Shown here: positions 1 to 8,429 of the stretch, piece by piece | Layout of the letters: each line of letters opens with the position of its first letter | How positions within the stretch are numbered: the stretch's first letter is position 1 | Assembly (NCBI GenBank): GCA_963709075.1 | Contig: CAVPUY010000012.1 | Location: 55,777 to 119,776, forward strand | Direction of reading: 5' to 3' | From: Palsa-506 sp963709075 | GTDB taxonomy: Bacteria > Actinomycetota > Actinomycetes > Streptosporangiales > Streptosporangiaceae | DNA length: 64,000 bases | Position numbers and translations under genes: made by a program | The notes under the pieces: model-generated | Told to the model about the DNA's origin: nothing | The model's input: only the letters and a program-made list of their open reading frames with translations | The model's database searches: none

Positions 1-1
1 G

Positions 2-211
2 CGGGATCTCGGGATGCTGACGATCGGCCTGGTCGGCGGGAATGGCGGCACGATCGGGGCCAGCCCGGCCGTGGATCACGTGCTTGCCGCCAGGTCGGAC
101 GACCCAAGGATCGTCAAGGAAGTGCAGGTAACGGCGTATCACGTGCTCTGGGAGCTCGTGCACGTCTTCTTCGAGCAGCCCGGCATCCTCGCCCCTGGGG
201 TGGTCGCATGA
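2..211 (+). CDS. SIS-domain isomerase-like protein, C-terminal end only
   Basis: Only the last ~69 codons are in the window; the frame is open from base 2 and stops at 209-211. The tail (QVTAYHVLWELVHVFFE) closely resembles the end of the complete SIS protein two genes downstream (QTTVYDILWELTVAALD). The upstream GLVGGNGG stretch fits an SIS sugar-phosphate-binding fold. GmhA-type SIS proteins isomerise or bind phosphosugars. Here the gene overlaps the HypC-like gene by an ATGA and so belongs to the hydrogenase maturation operon, where its biochemical job is unknown. The start lies upstream of the window. Confidence 0.75.
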   Translation, partial: RDLGMLTIGLVGGNGGTIGASPAVDHVLAARSDDPRIVKEVQVTAYHVLWELVHVFFEQPGILAPGVVA

Positions 212-489
212 CCGCCGGCCGGAACGGTCCTGGCCGGGACGGTCCCGGCCGGGGCGGTCCCGGCCGCCAGGCCGCGGTTCCGGAATGCCACGACGAGGTG
301 TGCATCACCTGTTCGGACACCGCCGTGGCCGTGACCGTCACGGCGCTGCTCGCCGATGACCTGGCCGTAGTGGACACCGAAGCGGGGCCGGAAGAGGTCA
401 GTATCGCGCTGGTGACGGCCGGGGTCGGCGACACGATCCTGGTGCATGCCGGCGAGGCCATCGCCGTGGTGGGAGGCGGGCCGGCATGA
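208..489 (+). CDS. HypC/HupF-like hydrogenase maturation protein (paralogue)
   Basis: 93 residues. The C-terminal two thirds (VTALLADDLAVVDTEAG, then VGDTILVHAGEAIAVV) fit the small beta-barrel of HypC/HybG/HupF chaperones, which carry the Fe(CN)2CO precursor from HypD to the hydrogenase large subunit. Unlike true HypC it lacks the Met-Cys start. Its cysteines are internal (CHDEVCITC, about residues 27-35), behind a Gly/Arg/Pro-rich leader made of GPGR-type repeats. It overlaps its neighbours at both ends by ATGA, so it is probably translationally coupled. A canonical hypC follows at 1800, so this is a second, divergent member whose client is unknown. Confidence 0.75.
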   Translation: MTAGRNGPGRDGPGRGGPGRQAAVPECHDEVCITCSDTAVAVTVTALLADDLAVVDTEAGPEEVSIALVTAGVGDTILVHAGEAIAVVGGGPA

Positions 490-1172
490 CGCGGCAGGAG
501 AACGAGGCTGGCCAGGGCACGGTCGAGTCGCTATACCCGTTCCTCTACGCGAGCACCAGCGACCTGCCCGCGGTGCTCGAGGAGGTGCGCAGGTCCACGG
601 TCGCGAAGGCGGCCGAGATCATGGAGCTGCGCCGGCTGATCAGCGAGCGCGACGGCGCCAGGCTGGCTGCCTGCGCGCAGCAGGCGGCCCGCAGGTTCGC
701 GGCCGGCGGGCGGCTGTTCGCCTTCGGCAACGGCGGCAGCGCCACGGACGCCCAGCAGGTGGCCTCGCTGTACCTGCACCCGGGCGGCGACGCCACGCCG
801 CTGGCCGCGTACAACCTGGCTGGTGATACCGCCGTCCTGACCGCGCTGAGCAATGACATCGGCGTCGAGGTCGTCTTCTCCCGGCAGATCGCGGCGTTCG
901 GCCGCCAAGATGACATCGCGGTCGGCCTCTCGACCAGCGGCAACTCGGCGAACCTGCTGCGCGCCTTCGACGAGGCGAGCAGGCGCGGGCTGATGACCAT
1001 CGGCTTCTCCGGCTACGAGGGCGGCAAGATGGCCGAGCTGGACACCATCGACTACCTGTTCGTCGCCCCGTCATCGTCGGTGCACCGGATCCAGGAAGCG
1101 CAGACCACCGTCTACGACATCTTGTGGGAGCTCACAGTCGCCGCGCTCGACCGGCAGCGGGTGCGGCGATGA
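486..1172 (+). CDS. SIS-domain protein (phosphoheptose isomerase-like)
   Basis: 228 residues. The SIS signature is clear: FAFGNGGSATDAQQVASLY (about residues 79-97) is the phosphate-binding loop, and VGLSTSGNSANLLRA (about 145-159) is the second sugar-phosphate loop. Length and order match GmhA-like sedoheptulose-7-phosphate isomerases, but no heptose pathway is nearby. It overlaps the HypC-like gene (ATGA at 486-489) and the protease gene (ATGA at 1169-1172), which ties it to hydrogenase maturation. It is a second copy of the truncated gene at the window edge, so two SIS proteins flank the HypC-like protein. The role in the hydrogenase locus is not established here. Confidence 0.88.
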   Translation: MTRQENEAGQGTVESLYPFLYASTSDLPAVLEEVRRSTVAKAAEIMELRRLISERDGARLAACAQQAARRFAAGGRLFAFGNGGSATDAQQVASLYLHPGGDATPLAAYNLAGDTAVLTALSNDIGVEVVFSRQIAAFGRQDDIAVGLSTSGNSANLLRAFDEASRRGLMTIGFSGYEGGKMAELDTIDYLFVAPSSSVHRIQEAQTTVYDILWELTVAALDRQRVRR

Positions 1173-1780
1173 CGAGCCGCATGCTGGTCGCCGGGGTCGG
1201 CAATATCTTCCTTGGCGACGACGGATTCGGGGTCGAGGTCGCGCGCAGGCTGGCCACCGAGGACCTGCCCGATTGGGTCAGGGTCGCTGACTACGGGATC
1301 AGCGGCATGCACCTCGCCTACGACCTGGCCAACGGATACGAGACAACGATCCTGATCGACGCCACCGCCCGCGGCGACGATCCCGGCACGGTCTACGTGA
1401 TCGAGCTTGACCACAGCAAGAATCCCGGCGCGCAGGCGGACTCGGCGGGAAGCAGCCAGCTCTTCGACGCGCACGGCATGCAGCCCGATGTGGTGTTCGG
1501 CGTCCTCGACATGCTCGGCGCCGACGCGGGCAAGGTGCTGCTCGTCGGCTGCGAGCCGGCCAGCATCGACTACGGCATCGGGCTAAGCGCGCCGGTGACC
1601 GCAGCGGTCGGCGAGGCCGTGCGGGTTGTCAAGGGCCTGATCGACGCTGCTGACGGGCCAGCCGGCCAGCACCCCGCCAGCGGCGGCCAGCACCCGGTCA
1701 GCGGCGGCCAGCACCCGGTCAGCGGCGGCCAGCGCCCCGCCAGCGGCAGCCAGCGCCCGGTCAGTGACGGTTCTCGATGA
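1169..1780 (+). CDS. Hydrogenase maturation endopeptidase (HyaD/HybD, peptidase M52)
   Basis: 203 residues. It opens with the M52 signature VAGVGNIFLGDDGFGVEV (about residues 5-22) and continues with DYGISGMHLAYDL and a downstream His (FDAHGMQPD). These are the positions that bind nickel in HybD-type proteases, which clip the C-terminus of the NiFe large subunit after cofactor insertion. The chosen ATG overlaps the stop of the SIS gene; a longer frame from 1124 would overlap SIS coding sequence without gain. The last ~40 residues are not part of the family: they are a Gln-His/Arg-Pro-rich tail built from a 21-bp tandem repeat. The downstream hypC follows after ~19 bases. Confidence 0.9.
   Translation: MTSRMLVAGVGNIFLGDDGFGVEVARRLATEDLPDWVRVADYGISGMHLAYDLANGYETTILIDATARGDDPGTVYVIELDHSKNPGAQADSAGSSQLFDAHGMQPDVVFGVLDMLGADAGKVLLVGCEPASIDYGIGLSAPVTAAVGEAVRVVKGLIDAADGPAGQHPASGGQHPVSGGQHPVSGGQRPASGSQRPVSDGSR
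1660..1764 (+). repeat. 21-bp x5 in-frame minisatellite in the protease gene
   Basis: Five contiguous 21-bp units (1660, 1681, 1702, 1723, 1744), close to CGGCGGCCAGCACCCGGTCAG. They encode seven-residue repeats of the type GQHPVSG. Units 2 and 3 are identical; the others differ by a few bases. The length is a multiple of three, so copy-number change would not break the frame. Confidence 0.9.
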
Positions 1781-1799
1781 GCCACGGGAGGATGGACAT

Positions 1800-2072
1800 A
1801 TGTGTCTCGGCATACCCGGTGAGGTGATCGAGTTCGTCTCCGATCAGCCCGACCTGGCGAAAGTCGACGTGAGCGGCGTCCGGCGGATCATCAACATCGG
1901 CCTGCTCGCTGACAATCCGCCCAAGCCCGGCGAGTGGGTGCTCATCCACGTCGGCTTCGCCCTCTCGAAGATCGACGAGGACGAGGCCGCCGCGGCGCTT
2001 GAGTTCCTGGAGGGAATCGGGCAGGCCTACGAGGACGAACTCGCGGCCCTGCAGGAATCGATGATCGAGTAG
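1800..2072 (+). CDS. hypC: HypC hydrogenase assembly chaperone
   Basis: 90 residues from the ATG at 1800, chosen because it gives the diagnostic MCLGIPGEV N-terminus. Cys2 is the ligand that holds the Fe(CN)2CO unit shared with HypD. A GGGAGG Shine-Dalgarno sits about 10 bases upstream. A longer frame from 1764 would bury Cys2. The middle (VSGVRRIINIGLLAD, then GEWVLIHVGFALSKIDE) is the usual OB-like barrel with the FAxxxxDE helix. It lies between the protease and hypD, with 10 bases to hypD. Confidence 0.95.
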   Translation: MCLGIPGEVIEFVSDQPDLAKVDVSGVRRIINIGLLADNPPKPGEWVLIHVGFALSKIDEDEAAAALEFLEGIGQAYEDELAALQESMIE

Positions 2073-2082
2073 GTGAGCGCAG

Positions 2083-3210
2083 ATGAAATTCGTCGATGAG
2101 TTCCGCAACGCCGACCAGGCTCATGCGCTTTCCGCCAAGATCGCGGCGCTGTGCGAGCCTGGGCGCCATTACAAGTTCATGGAAGTCTGCGGCGGCCATA
2201 CCCACACGATCTACAAGCACGGGCTCGAGGACTACCTGCCCGAGTCGGTCGAGCTTGTGCACGGCCCTGGCTGCCCGGTCTGCGTCATCCCGATGGGCCG
2301 GGTCGATGACGCCATGCACCTGGCCTCGGATCCGGACGTGATCATGACGTCGTTCGGCGACATGATGCGGGTGCCGGGCAGCAAGGGCTCGTTCTTCGAC
2401 GCCAAGGCCCAGGGCACCGACATCCGGATGGTGTACTCGCCGCTTGACTCGCTCAAGATCGCCAGGAAGAACCCGGACCGGCGGGTCGTGTTCATGGCGA
2501 TCGGCTTCGAGACCACCGCCCCGTCAACCGCGATGACGGTGCTGCGCGCCGCCGCCGAGGGGCTGGATAACTTCTCGGTCTTCTGCAACCACGTCACGAT
2601 CGTCCCGGCCATCAAGGCGATACTGGACTCCCCCGACCTGCGGCTCGACGGCTTCCTCGGCCCCGGTCACGTCTCCACGGTGATCGGCTGCCGGCCGTAC
2701 GAGTTCATCGCTCGGGACTACGGCAAGCCGGTGGTCGTGGCCGGCTTCGAGCCACTGGACATCCTGCAGTCCATCTACATGCTGATGCTGCAGCTGTCCG
2801 AGGGCCGGTCCGCGGTGGAGAACCAGTACACCCGGGTGGTGCCGTGGGACGGCAACGTCGTGGCGCTGAAGGCCATCGGGCAGACCATGGAGCTGCGCCC
2901 GTACTTCGAGTGGCGCGGCCTGGGCTTCATCTCGCACTCGGCGCTGCGGATGCGCGCCGAGTACGCCCGGTTCGACGCCGAGCTGCTGTTCGACGTTCCC
3001 GGGGTGCGGGTGGCCGACCCCAAGGCGTGCCAGTGCGGCGAGGTGCTGAAGGGCGTGCTCAAGCCGTGGGAGTGCAAGGTGTTCGGCACCGCCTGCACGC
3101 CGGAGACGCCGATCGGCACCTGCATGGTGTCCCCCGAGGGCGCCTGCGCCGCCTATTACAACTTCGGGCGGCTGAGCCGCCAGCGGGTGAAGGAAGTGAG
3201 CAGGTCATGA
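2083..3210 (+). CDS. hypD: HypD hydrogenase maturation iron-sulfur protein
   Basis: 375 residues, normal for HypD, the scaffold on which cyanide and CO are attached to iron before transfer with HypC. Conserved signatures are MEVCGGHTHTI (about 34-44), LVHGPGCPVCVIP (about 58-70) and the C-terminal cluster-binding cysteines (ACQCGEVLKG, WECKVFGTACTPETPIGTC, GACAAYYNFGR). The start ATG at 2083 sits behind a weak GGTGAG site 10 bases after hypC. It overlaps hypE by ATGA at 3207-3210. Confidence 0.97.
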   Translation: MKFVDEFRNADQAHALSAKIAALCEPGRHYKFMEVCGGHTHTIYKHGLEDYLPESVELVHGPGCPVCVIPMGRVDDAMHLASDPDVIMTSFGDMMRVPGSKGSFFDAKAQGTDIRMVYSPLDSLKIARKNPDRRVVFMAIGFETTAPSTAMTVLRAAAEGLDNFSVFCNHVTIVPAIKAILDSPDLRLDGFLGPGHVSTVIGCRPYEFIARDYGKPVVVAGFEPLDILQSIYMLMLQLSEGRSAVENQYTRVVPWDGNVVALKAIGQTMELRPYFEWRGLGFISHSALRMRAEYARFDAELLFDVPGVRVADPKACQCGEVLKGVLKPWECKVFGTACTPETPIGTCMVSPEGACAAYYNFGRLSRQRVKEVSRS

Positions 3211-4421
3211 CAGCCGGCGAGACCCATAGCTCGGGCTGGGTCGCCGAGGCGCTGCGCGAGCACGACGAGCTCTCCCGGCAGGCGGAGGCGATGCCCAACC
3301 CGCACGACGGGCGCACCGGCACCAAGGGCTCGCCGCAGCCGCTGCCGGGGACGGTCCGCGAGGAGCAGGTGCTTGAGCGCATCGACCGCGCGCGGCGCAG
3401 CCGCCCGCGGGTCAAGGAACAGCGGATCACCATGTCGCACGGGGCAGGCGGGAAGGCGACCAGGACCCTGGTGGAGGCGATCTTCCTTGACGCGTTCAGC
3501 AACCCGCTGCTCGAGCCGCTGGAGGACGCCGCTCAGCTGCACTTCAACGGCTCGAGGGTCGCGCTCACTACCGACTCTTACGTCGTCTCGCCGCTGTTCT
3601 TCCCCGGCGGGAACATCGGCGACCTGGCCGTCAACGGGACGGTGAACGACCTCTCGGTGGCCGGCGCCGTCCCGCTCTACCTCTCGGCCGGCTTCATCCT
3701 CGAGGAGGGCTTCGGGGTCGACGACCTGCGCCGGATAGTCACGGCCATGCACGACGCGGCTGCGGTGGCCGGCGTCCAGGTCGTCACCGGCGACACCAAG
3801 GTGGTGGAGAAGGGCAAGGCCGACGGCTGCTACATCAACACGGCCGGGATCGGCATCATCGAGCACGCCAGGACCCTTGGCGTGGCTCACGCCAGGCCGG
3901 GTGACGCGGTGATCGTGTCCGGGCCGATCGGCGACCACGGCATCACGATCATGCTGGCCCGCGGCGAGCTCGACATCGAGGCAGACGTCAGGTCGGACAC
4001 GGCCCCGCTGAACGGCCTGGTCGCCGATCTGCTCGCCGCCACCCCGGGAGTGCGCGCGATGCGGGACGCGACCCGCGGCGGCGTGGCGACCATCCTGAAC
4101 GAGGTCGCCACCGACGCCGGGGTCTGCGTGGTCGTCAGCGAGGACAGCATCCCGGTCCGGCCAGAGGTGCGCGGTGCCTCTGAGCTGCTCGGCATCGACC
4201 CCATGTACGTGGCCTGCGAGGGCCGTCTCGTCGCCGTCGTCGACGGCGCCGAGGCCGAGAGCGCGCTGGCCGCGATGCGCGCGCATCCGCTGGGCGCCGA
4301 TGCCGCGATCATCGGGCACGTCGCCGATGACCCGGCCGGCATCGTCCTGCTCAAGACCGCCTTCGGCGGGACCCGCATCGTCGACCTGCTGGTCGGCGAC
4401 CCGCTGCCGCGCATCTGCTGA
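3207..4421 (+). CDS. hypE: HypE carbamoyl dehydratase
   Basis: 404 residues. HypE accepts a carbamoyl group from HypF on its C-terminal cysteine and dehydrates it to thiocyanate, the source of the hydrogenase cyanide ligands. The PurM-like ATP-binding core starts at RITMSHGAGGKAT (about residue 73) and includes LTTDSYVVSPLFFPGG and GDTKVVEKGKADG. The protein ends in the essential PRIC motif. The start overlaps the hypD stop (ATGA). This leaves a ~70-residue charged N-terminal extension (DRARRSRPRVKEQ) absent from short HypE proteins such as that of E. coli. Frames beginning further upstream run inside hypD and were rejected. Confidence 0.96.
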   Translation: MTAGETHSSGWVAEALREHDELSRQAEAMPNPHDGRTGTKGSPQPLPGTVREEQVLERIDRARRSRPRVKEQRITMSHGAGGKATRTLVEAIFLDAFSNPLLEPLEDAAQLHFNGSRVALTTDSYVVSPLFFPGGNIGDLAVNGTVNDLSVAGAVPLYLSAGFILEEGFGVDDLRRIVTAMHDAAAVAGVQVVTGDTKVVEKGKADGCYINTAGIGIIEHARTLGVAHARPGDAVIVSGPIGDHGITIMLARGELDIEADVRSDTAPLNGLVADLLAATPGVRAMRDATRGGVATILNEVATDAGVCVVVSEDSIPVRPEVRGASELLGIDPMYVACEGRLVAVVDGAEAESALAAMRAHPLGADAAIIGHVADDPAGIVLLKTAFGGTRIVDLLVGDPLPRIC

Positions 4422-4440
4422 GCATAAGGAGAGCAGAACC

Positions 4441-4770
4441 GTGCATGAGCTGGCGATTACCGAAGGCGTCATCGACGCCGTCACCGGGCGCCTTCCCGGC
4501 GCCCGGATCACCTGCGTGCGGCTGGAAATCGGCGCGCTGTCCGGAGTGGTGGCCGACTCTGTCCGGTTCTGCTTCGACCTGGTCACCGAGGGCACCGACC
4601 TGCAAGGGGCCCGGCTGGAGATCACCGAGCCGCCCGGCAGCTGCAAGTGCCGGGTGTGCGGCAGCGAGTTCGAGCCGGACGGCCCGGTGATCCTCTGCCC
4701 CTGCGGCAGCGCGGACATCGCGGTGCTCACCGGGCAGGATCTCAAGATCACATCGGTCATGGTGGCCTGA
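4441..4770 (+). CDS. hypA: HypA nickel insertion protein
   Basis: 109 residues from GTG at 4441, which gives the invariant MHELAIT start; the His2 position binds nickel. An AAGGAGA Shine-Dalgarno lies 8 bases upstream. HypA passes nickel to the hydrogenase large subunit with HypB. The zinc site is CRVC followed about 13 residues later by CPC (LCPCGSAD). Most HypA proteins have CPxC there, so one spacer residue is absent; the DNA (TGC CCC TGC) shows no obvious break. It starts 19 bases after hypE and is followed immediately by hypB. Confidence 0.93.
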   Translation: MHELAITEGVIDAVTGRLPGARITCVRLEIGALSGVVADSVRFCFDLVTEGTDLQGARLEITEPPGSCKCRVCGSEFEPDGPVILCPCGSADIAVLTGQDLKITSVMVA

Positions 4771-4771
4771 C

Positions 4772-5642
4772 ATGTGCGGGACATGCGGGTGCTCGAGCGG
4801 CGCCGTGCTGCAGCTGCTCCAGGCCGGTCACGGGCGCCGTCAAGCAGACGGCCTGGCAGCGGGCCACGGCCACGACCATGGCCACGCGCACGGCGAGGAG
4901 CCAGCAGAAGATCATGGTCATCCCCCATGACCCTGGCCAGGACGACGACGGCCACATCCACCTCCAGGGCCCGGCGCCCGGCGACCGCACGGTCATCCTG
5001 CAGCAGAAGGTACTGGCCAAGAACGACGAGCTGGCCCAGCGCAACCGCGACTGGCTGCGCAGCCGCGGCGTGCTCGCCGTCAACCTGATGAGCTCGCCGG
5101 GTGCTGGCAAGACGACATTGCTCGAACGCACAGCGCGGGAGCTGGCCGGGAAGCTCACGCTCTCGGTCATCGAGGGTGATCAGGAGACCGCGATGGACGG
5201 CCGGCGCATCCAGGCGGCGGGCGCGGCCGTGGTGCAGATCAACACCGGCGCCGGCTGCCACCTCGACGCCGCCATGGTGGCCGAGGGGCTGCGCGCGCTC
5301 GACCCGCCGAGCGGGTCCATCGTGGTAATCGAGAACGTCGGCAACCTCGTCTGCCCCGCGCTGTTCGACCTGGGCGAGCAGGCGAAGGTGGTGATTTCCT
5401 CGGTCACCGAGGGAGCCGACAAGCCGGTCAAGTACCCGAACATGTTCCGCCAGGCGGACCTGGTGCTCGTCAACAAGGTCGACTTGCTGCCCTACGTGGA
5501 CTTCGACACCAAGAGCCATGCTGCTGACCTGCGGAGAGTCAGCCCTACGGCGCTGATGCTGCAGCTGTCGGCGACCACCGGCCAGGGCGTGCAGGGCTGG
5601 TACGACTGGCTGCGCCGCCGCACCCCCGCGCCGCACGAGTAG
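4772..5642 (+). CDS. hypB: HypB nickel-binding GTPase, frame broken at a C5 run
   Basis: The ATG at 4772 opens MCGTCGCSSG, the N-terminal high-affinity nickel motif of HypB, then a His-rich stretch (GHGHDHGHAHG). That frame stops at 4928-4930. The rest of HypB continues one frame over: P-loop NLMSSPGAGKTTLLE, IENVGNLVCPA, NKVDLLPYVDF, ending at 5642. Removing one C from the CCCCC run at 4922-4926 joins the two (HGHPHDPGQDDDGH) into a normal HypB of about 289 residues. The enzyme supplies nickel to the hydrogenase in a GTP-dependent way together with HypA. A shorter product from an internal ATG near 4914 would lack the nickel motif. A sequencing indel is the likeliest cause. Confidence 0.92.
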
Positions 5643-5651
5643 CCGGCGCCC

Positions 5652-5868
5652 CGCACACCGCCCGCGGCCCAACCCGATGAAGGTGACTTCCATGGGCACC
5701 TGACCCTGTCGTTGTCACATTCACGGGGTTCCCGGCTGACCGGCGCGGTCCCTGGCCGCCCGCACGCCGCCCGCGGCCCAACCCGATGAAGGTGACTTCC
5801 ATGGGCACCTGACCCTGTCGTTGTCACATTCACGGGGTTCCCGGCTAACCGGCGCGGTCCCTGGCCGC
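5652..5868. repeat. 109-bp tandem duplication between hypB and hypF
   Basis: Bases 5652-5759 recur at 5761-5868 with two visible substitutions (A/G at 5657/5766 and G/A at 5738/5847). The downstream copy contains the last codons and the TAG stop of the minus-strand hypF. The upstream copy contains the same end with the stop changed from CTA to CTG on the plus strand. It fills the whole gap between two convergent genes. Confidence 0.92.
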
Positions 5869-8261
5869 GGCGACGGCGGCCTGGCCGAGGCTGATCCCGC
5901 CGTCGTTACACGGCACCCGGGAGTGCACGAGGACGCGGAAGCCGCGGCCTTCGAGCCTGCCGACCGTCCGGTCGAGCAGCAGCAGGTTCTGGAACACCCC
6001 GCCGGACAGCGCCACCGTGGCCAGCCCGCAGCGATCCCGCAGCGCCGCGCAGGCGGCCTCGATGACCGCGGCGACGCCGTTGTGGAACCGGGCCGAGATG
6101 ACGCCAGGATCGACCCCGGCCGCCAGGTCGTCGGCGACGGCCCTGATCAGGTCGGCGCCGCTGACCCGCAGCGGCCCGCCCTGGCCCATCCCGCCCTGGC
6201 CCATCCCGCCCTGGCCGGTCTCGCTCCGGCCGGTCTCGCTCCGGCCGGTCCCGGCCAGGTCGATCCTGGCCGGGTACGCGCCGGGCTCCGCCGGGTCGGC
6301 TAGCTGCTCAAGCTCGACGGCGGCCTGGCCCTCGTAGTTGATCAGATCCCGGACGCCGAGGATCGCGGCGGCAGCGTCGAAGAGCCTGCCGGCGCTGGAG
6401 GTGACCGGCGAGTTGAGGCGGCGCCTGGCCATCGATATCACGTTGTCCCAGCGCCGCTCGTTCCGGCGGGCCACGGCCAGCCCGCCGGGCAGCCCGCCCG
6501 GGTAGGCGGCGTCGAGATAAGCGGCGGCCATCCGCCACGGCTGCCTGATCGCCGCCGCGGCGCCGGGCATCGGCACGCCGGCCAGGTGCCCGGCCCGCTC
6601 GAATCCGGCCAGGTCAGCGACCAGGAACTCGCCGCCCCAGATCGTGCCGTCGGTCCCGTAGCCGGTGCCGTCGAAGGCGACCCCGATGACCGGGCCCTGC
6701 TCGCCGTTGTCGGCCAGGCAGGACGCGATGTGCGCGTGGTGATGCTGGACGCCGGCCAGCTGCACGCCCTCGAGCTCGGCCGCGTACTTCGTCGACAGGT
6801 ACTCCGGATGCAGGTCGTAGGCGACTACCTGCGGGCTGATCTCGAAGAGCCGCCGGAAGTGCTCGATGCCCTCGGTGAACGATCGCAGCGTCTCGAAGTT
6901 CTCCAGGTCGCCGATGTGCTGGGAGAGGAATGCCCGGTCGTCCTTGGCCAGGCAGAAGGTGTTCTTCAGCTCGGCCCCGCAGGCCAGCACCGGCCGCCGC
7001 AGCCGGAAGCCCAGCTGGACCGGCTCCGGCACGTAACCGCGGGACCGGCGGATCAGCGCCGCCTGGCCGCGGAATGCCCGGACCACGGAGTCATCTGTCC
7101 TGACATGGATCGCGCGGTCGTGCGTGAGGAACGCGTCCGCGATGCCGCCGAGCCTGGCCACCGCGTCATCGTCCGCGTAGACGATCGGCTCGTCCGAGGA
7201 GTTGCCGCTGGTCAGCACGATCGGGCAGGCGGCCTGCCGGATCAGCAGCTGGTGCAGCGGCGTATAGGGCAGCATCACCCCGAGCTGCCGGTTAGCCGGG
7301 GCGACGGCCGCGGCGACCCTGCCAGCGCCAGCCCGGCCAGCGCCAGCCCTGCCACCGCCGGCCCGGCAGCACCGGCCCCGGCCCCGGCCCCGGCGGCCCG
7401 CCGCGGCAGTAGCACGATCGGCCGCGCGGCGCTGGTCAGCAGCGCCTCGGCGGCCTCGTCCACCTCGCAGAGCTCGCGGGCAGCCGCGACGCCGGCAACC
7501 ATGATCGCGAACGGCTTGTCTTCCCGGTGCTTGCGGTCCCGCAGCGCGGCGGCGGCGCTCTCGCTGCGGGCGTCCACCGCCAGGTGGTAACCGCCGAGGC
7601 CCTTGATGGCGAGCACCTGGCCCTGCCGCAGCAAGGCGGCCGTTGCCGCGAGCGGCTCGCCGGGCAGCGGCGTGCCGGCCGCGTCGTGCAGGCGCAGCCG
7701 CGGGCCGCAGGCCGGGCAGCAGACCGGCTGCGCGTGGAACCGGCGGTCGGCCGGGTCGTTGTACTCCGCCGCGCACGGCGCGCACATCGCGAAGCCAGCC
7801 ATCGTCGTCAGTGCCCGGTCGTAGGGCACGTCCCGGACGATGGTGAACCTCGGCCCGCAGTTCGTGCAGTTGATAAAGGGGTAGCCGAAGCGGCGGTCCG
7901 CAGGGTCCGCGAGTTCCCGCAGGCAGTCATCGCAGGCGGTGGTGTCAGCGGACACGAGCGTGCTGCGCCGCCCGGCTGACTCGCTCGGCGCGATGGTGAA
8001 CCCGGACATCCCGTTTATGCTGAGGTTTCTTGTGGTTACCCGCTCGATCCTGGCCAGCGGCGGCGCGTCGCTGCGCAGCGAGAGCAGGAACTCGCTGACC
8101 GCCGCCGGAGGGCCTTCGACCTCAGCGAACACGCCGCCCACGTCGTTGCCTACCCGCCCGGCCAGGCCGAGCCTGGTGGCCAGCGAGTACACGAACGGGC
8201 GGAAGCCGACGCCCTGGACGATTCCCTCGACCCGGACGAGCGTCCTGACGCGCTGGTTCAC
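5845..8261 (-). CDS. hypF: HypF carbamoyltransferase, one frameshift near 7.32 kb
   Basis: About 804 residues if the break is ignored. HypF makes the carbamoyl group that HypE turns into cyanide. In order: acylphosphatase domain (VEGIVQGVGFRPFVYSLATR), two C-x2-C zinc fingers (CDDCLRE..CTNCG and CAPCAAE..CCPACG), YrdC-like domain (GLGGYHLAVDA), and Kae1/TobZ-like domain with the metal motif HHHAH (VQHHHAHIASCL). The N-terminal frame ends at 7275. The C-terminal frame resumes before RQLGVMLPYTPLHQLLIR, so the break lies in the GC-rich Ala/Gly stretch at about 7305-7390. The start is GTG at 8261, directly behind AGGAGG, which is unusually close. A repeat-coded Gly/Ser insertion lies at 6175-6249. 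Convergent with hypB. Confidence 0.93.
6175..6249 (-). repeat. 15-bp x5 in-frame minisatellite in hypF
   Basis: Five 15-bp units: two of CCCGCCCTGGCCCAT, one hybrid, and two of CTCGCTCCGGCCGGT (plus-strand reading). On the coding strand they give five-residue repeats (GRSET, GQGGM) inside the Kae1-like domain of HypF. The length preserves the frame. Confidence 0.85.
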
Positions 8262-8429
8262 CCTCCTAGTGTGACCGGGCGCCGGGCCCGCCGCTCGCCA
8301 GGCCGGCAACCGGCTGCAGTCCGGGCTCATCGCCCGTGCCGCGCGGCCGGCATGGCACGATGGGCACGGGACACCCCGGTGATCACGGACCGTAGCGTGC
8401 CTGATGCAGGGCTGGAGGGCGTAGCCGGG

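Noticed and set aside
1660..1764. Regular repeat considered as a CRISPR array
   Set aside because: The units are contiguous with no spacers and keep an open reading frame. The 29512-29587 and 6175-6249 arrays fail for the same reason. No cas genes are present.
4922..4926. Programmed ribosomal frameshifting in hypB
   Set aside because: Similar single-base breaks occur in about 16 other genes, including topA. There is no conserved slippery heptamer with a downstream structure that I can defend.
3156..5699. 847-codon open frame on the minus strand across hypE-hypA-hypB
   Set aside because: It is antisense to well-conserved hyp genes and shows no protein family. Very high GC at third positions keeps antisense frames open.
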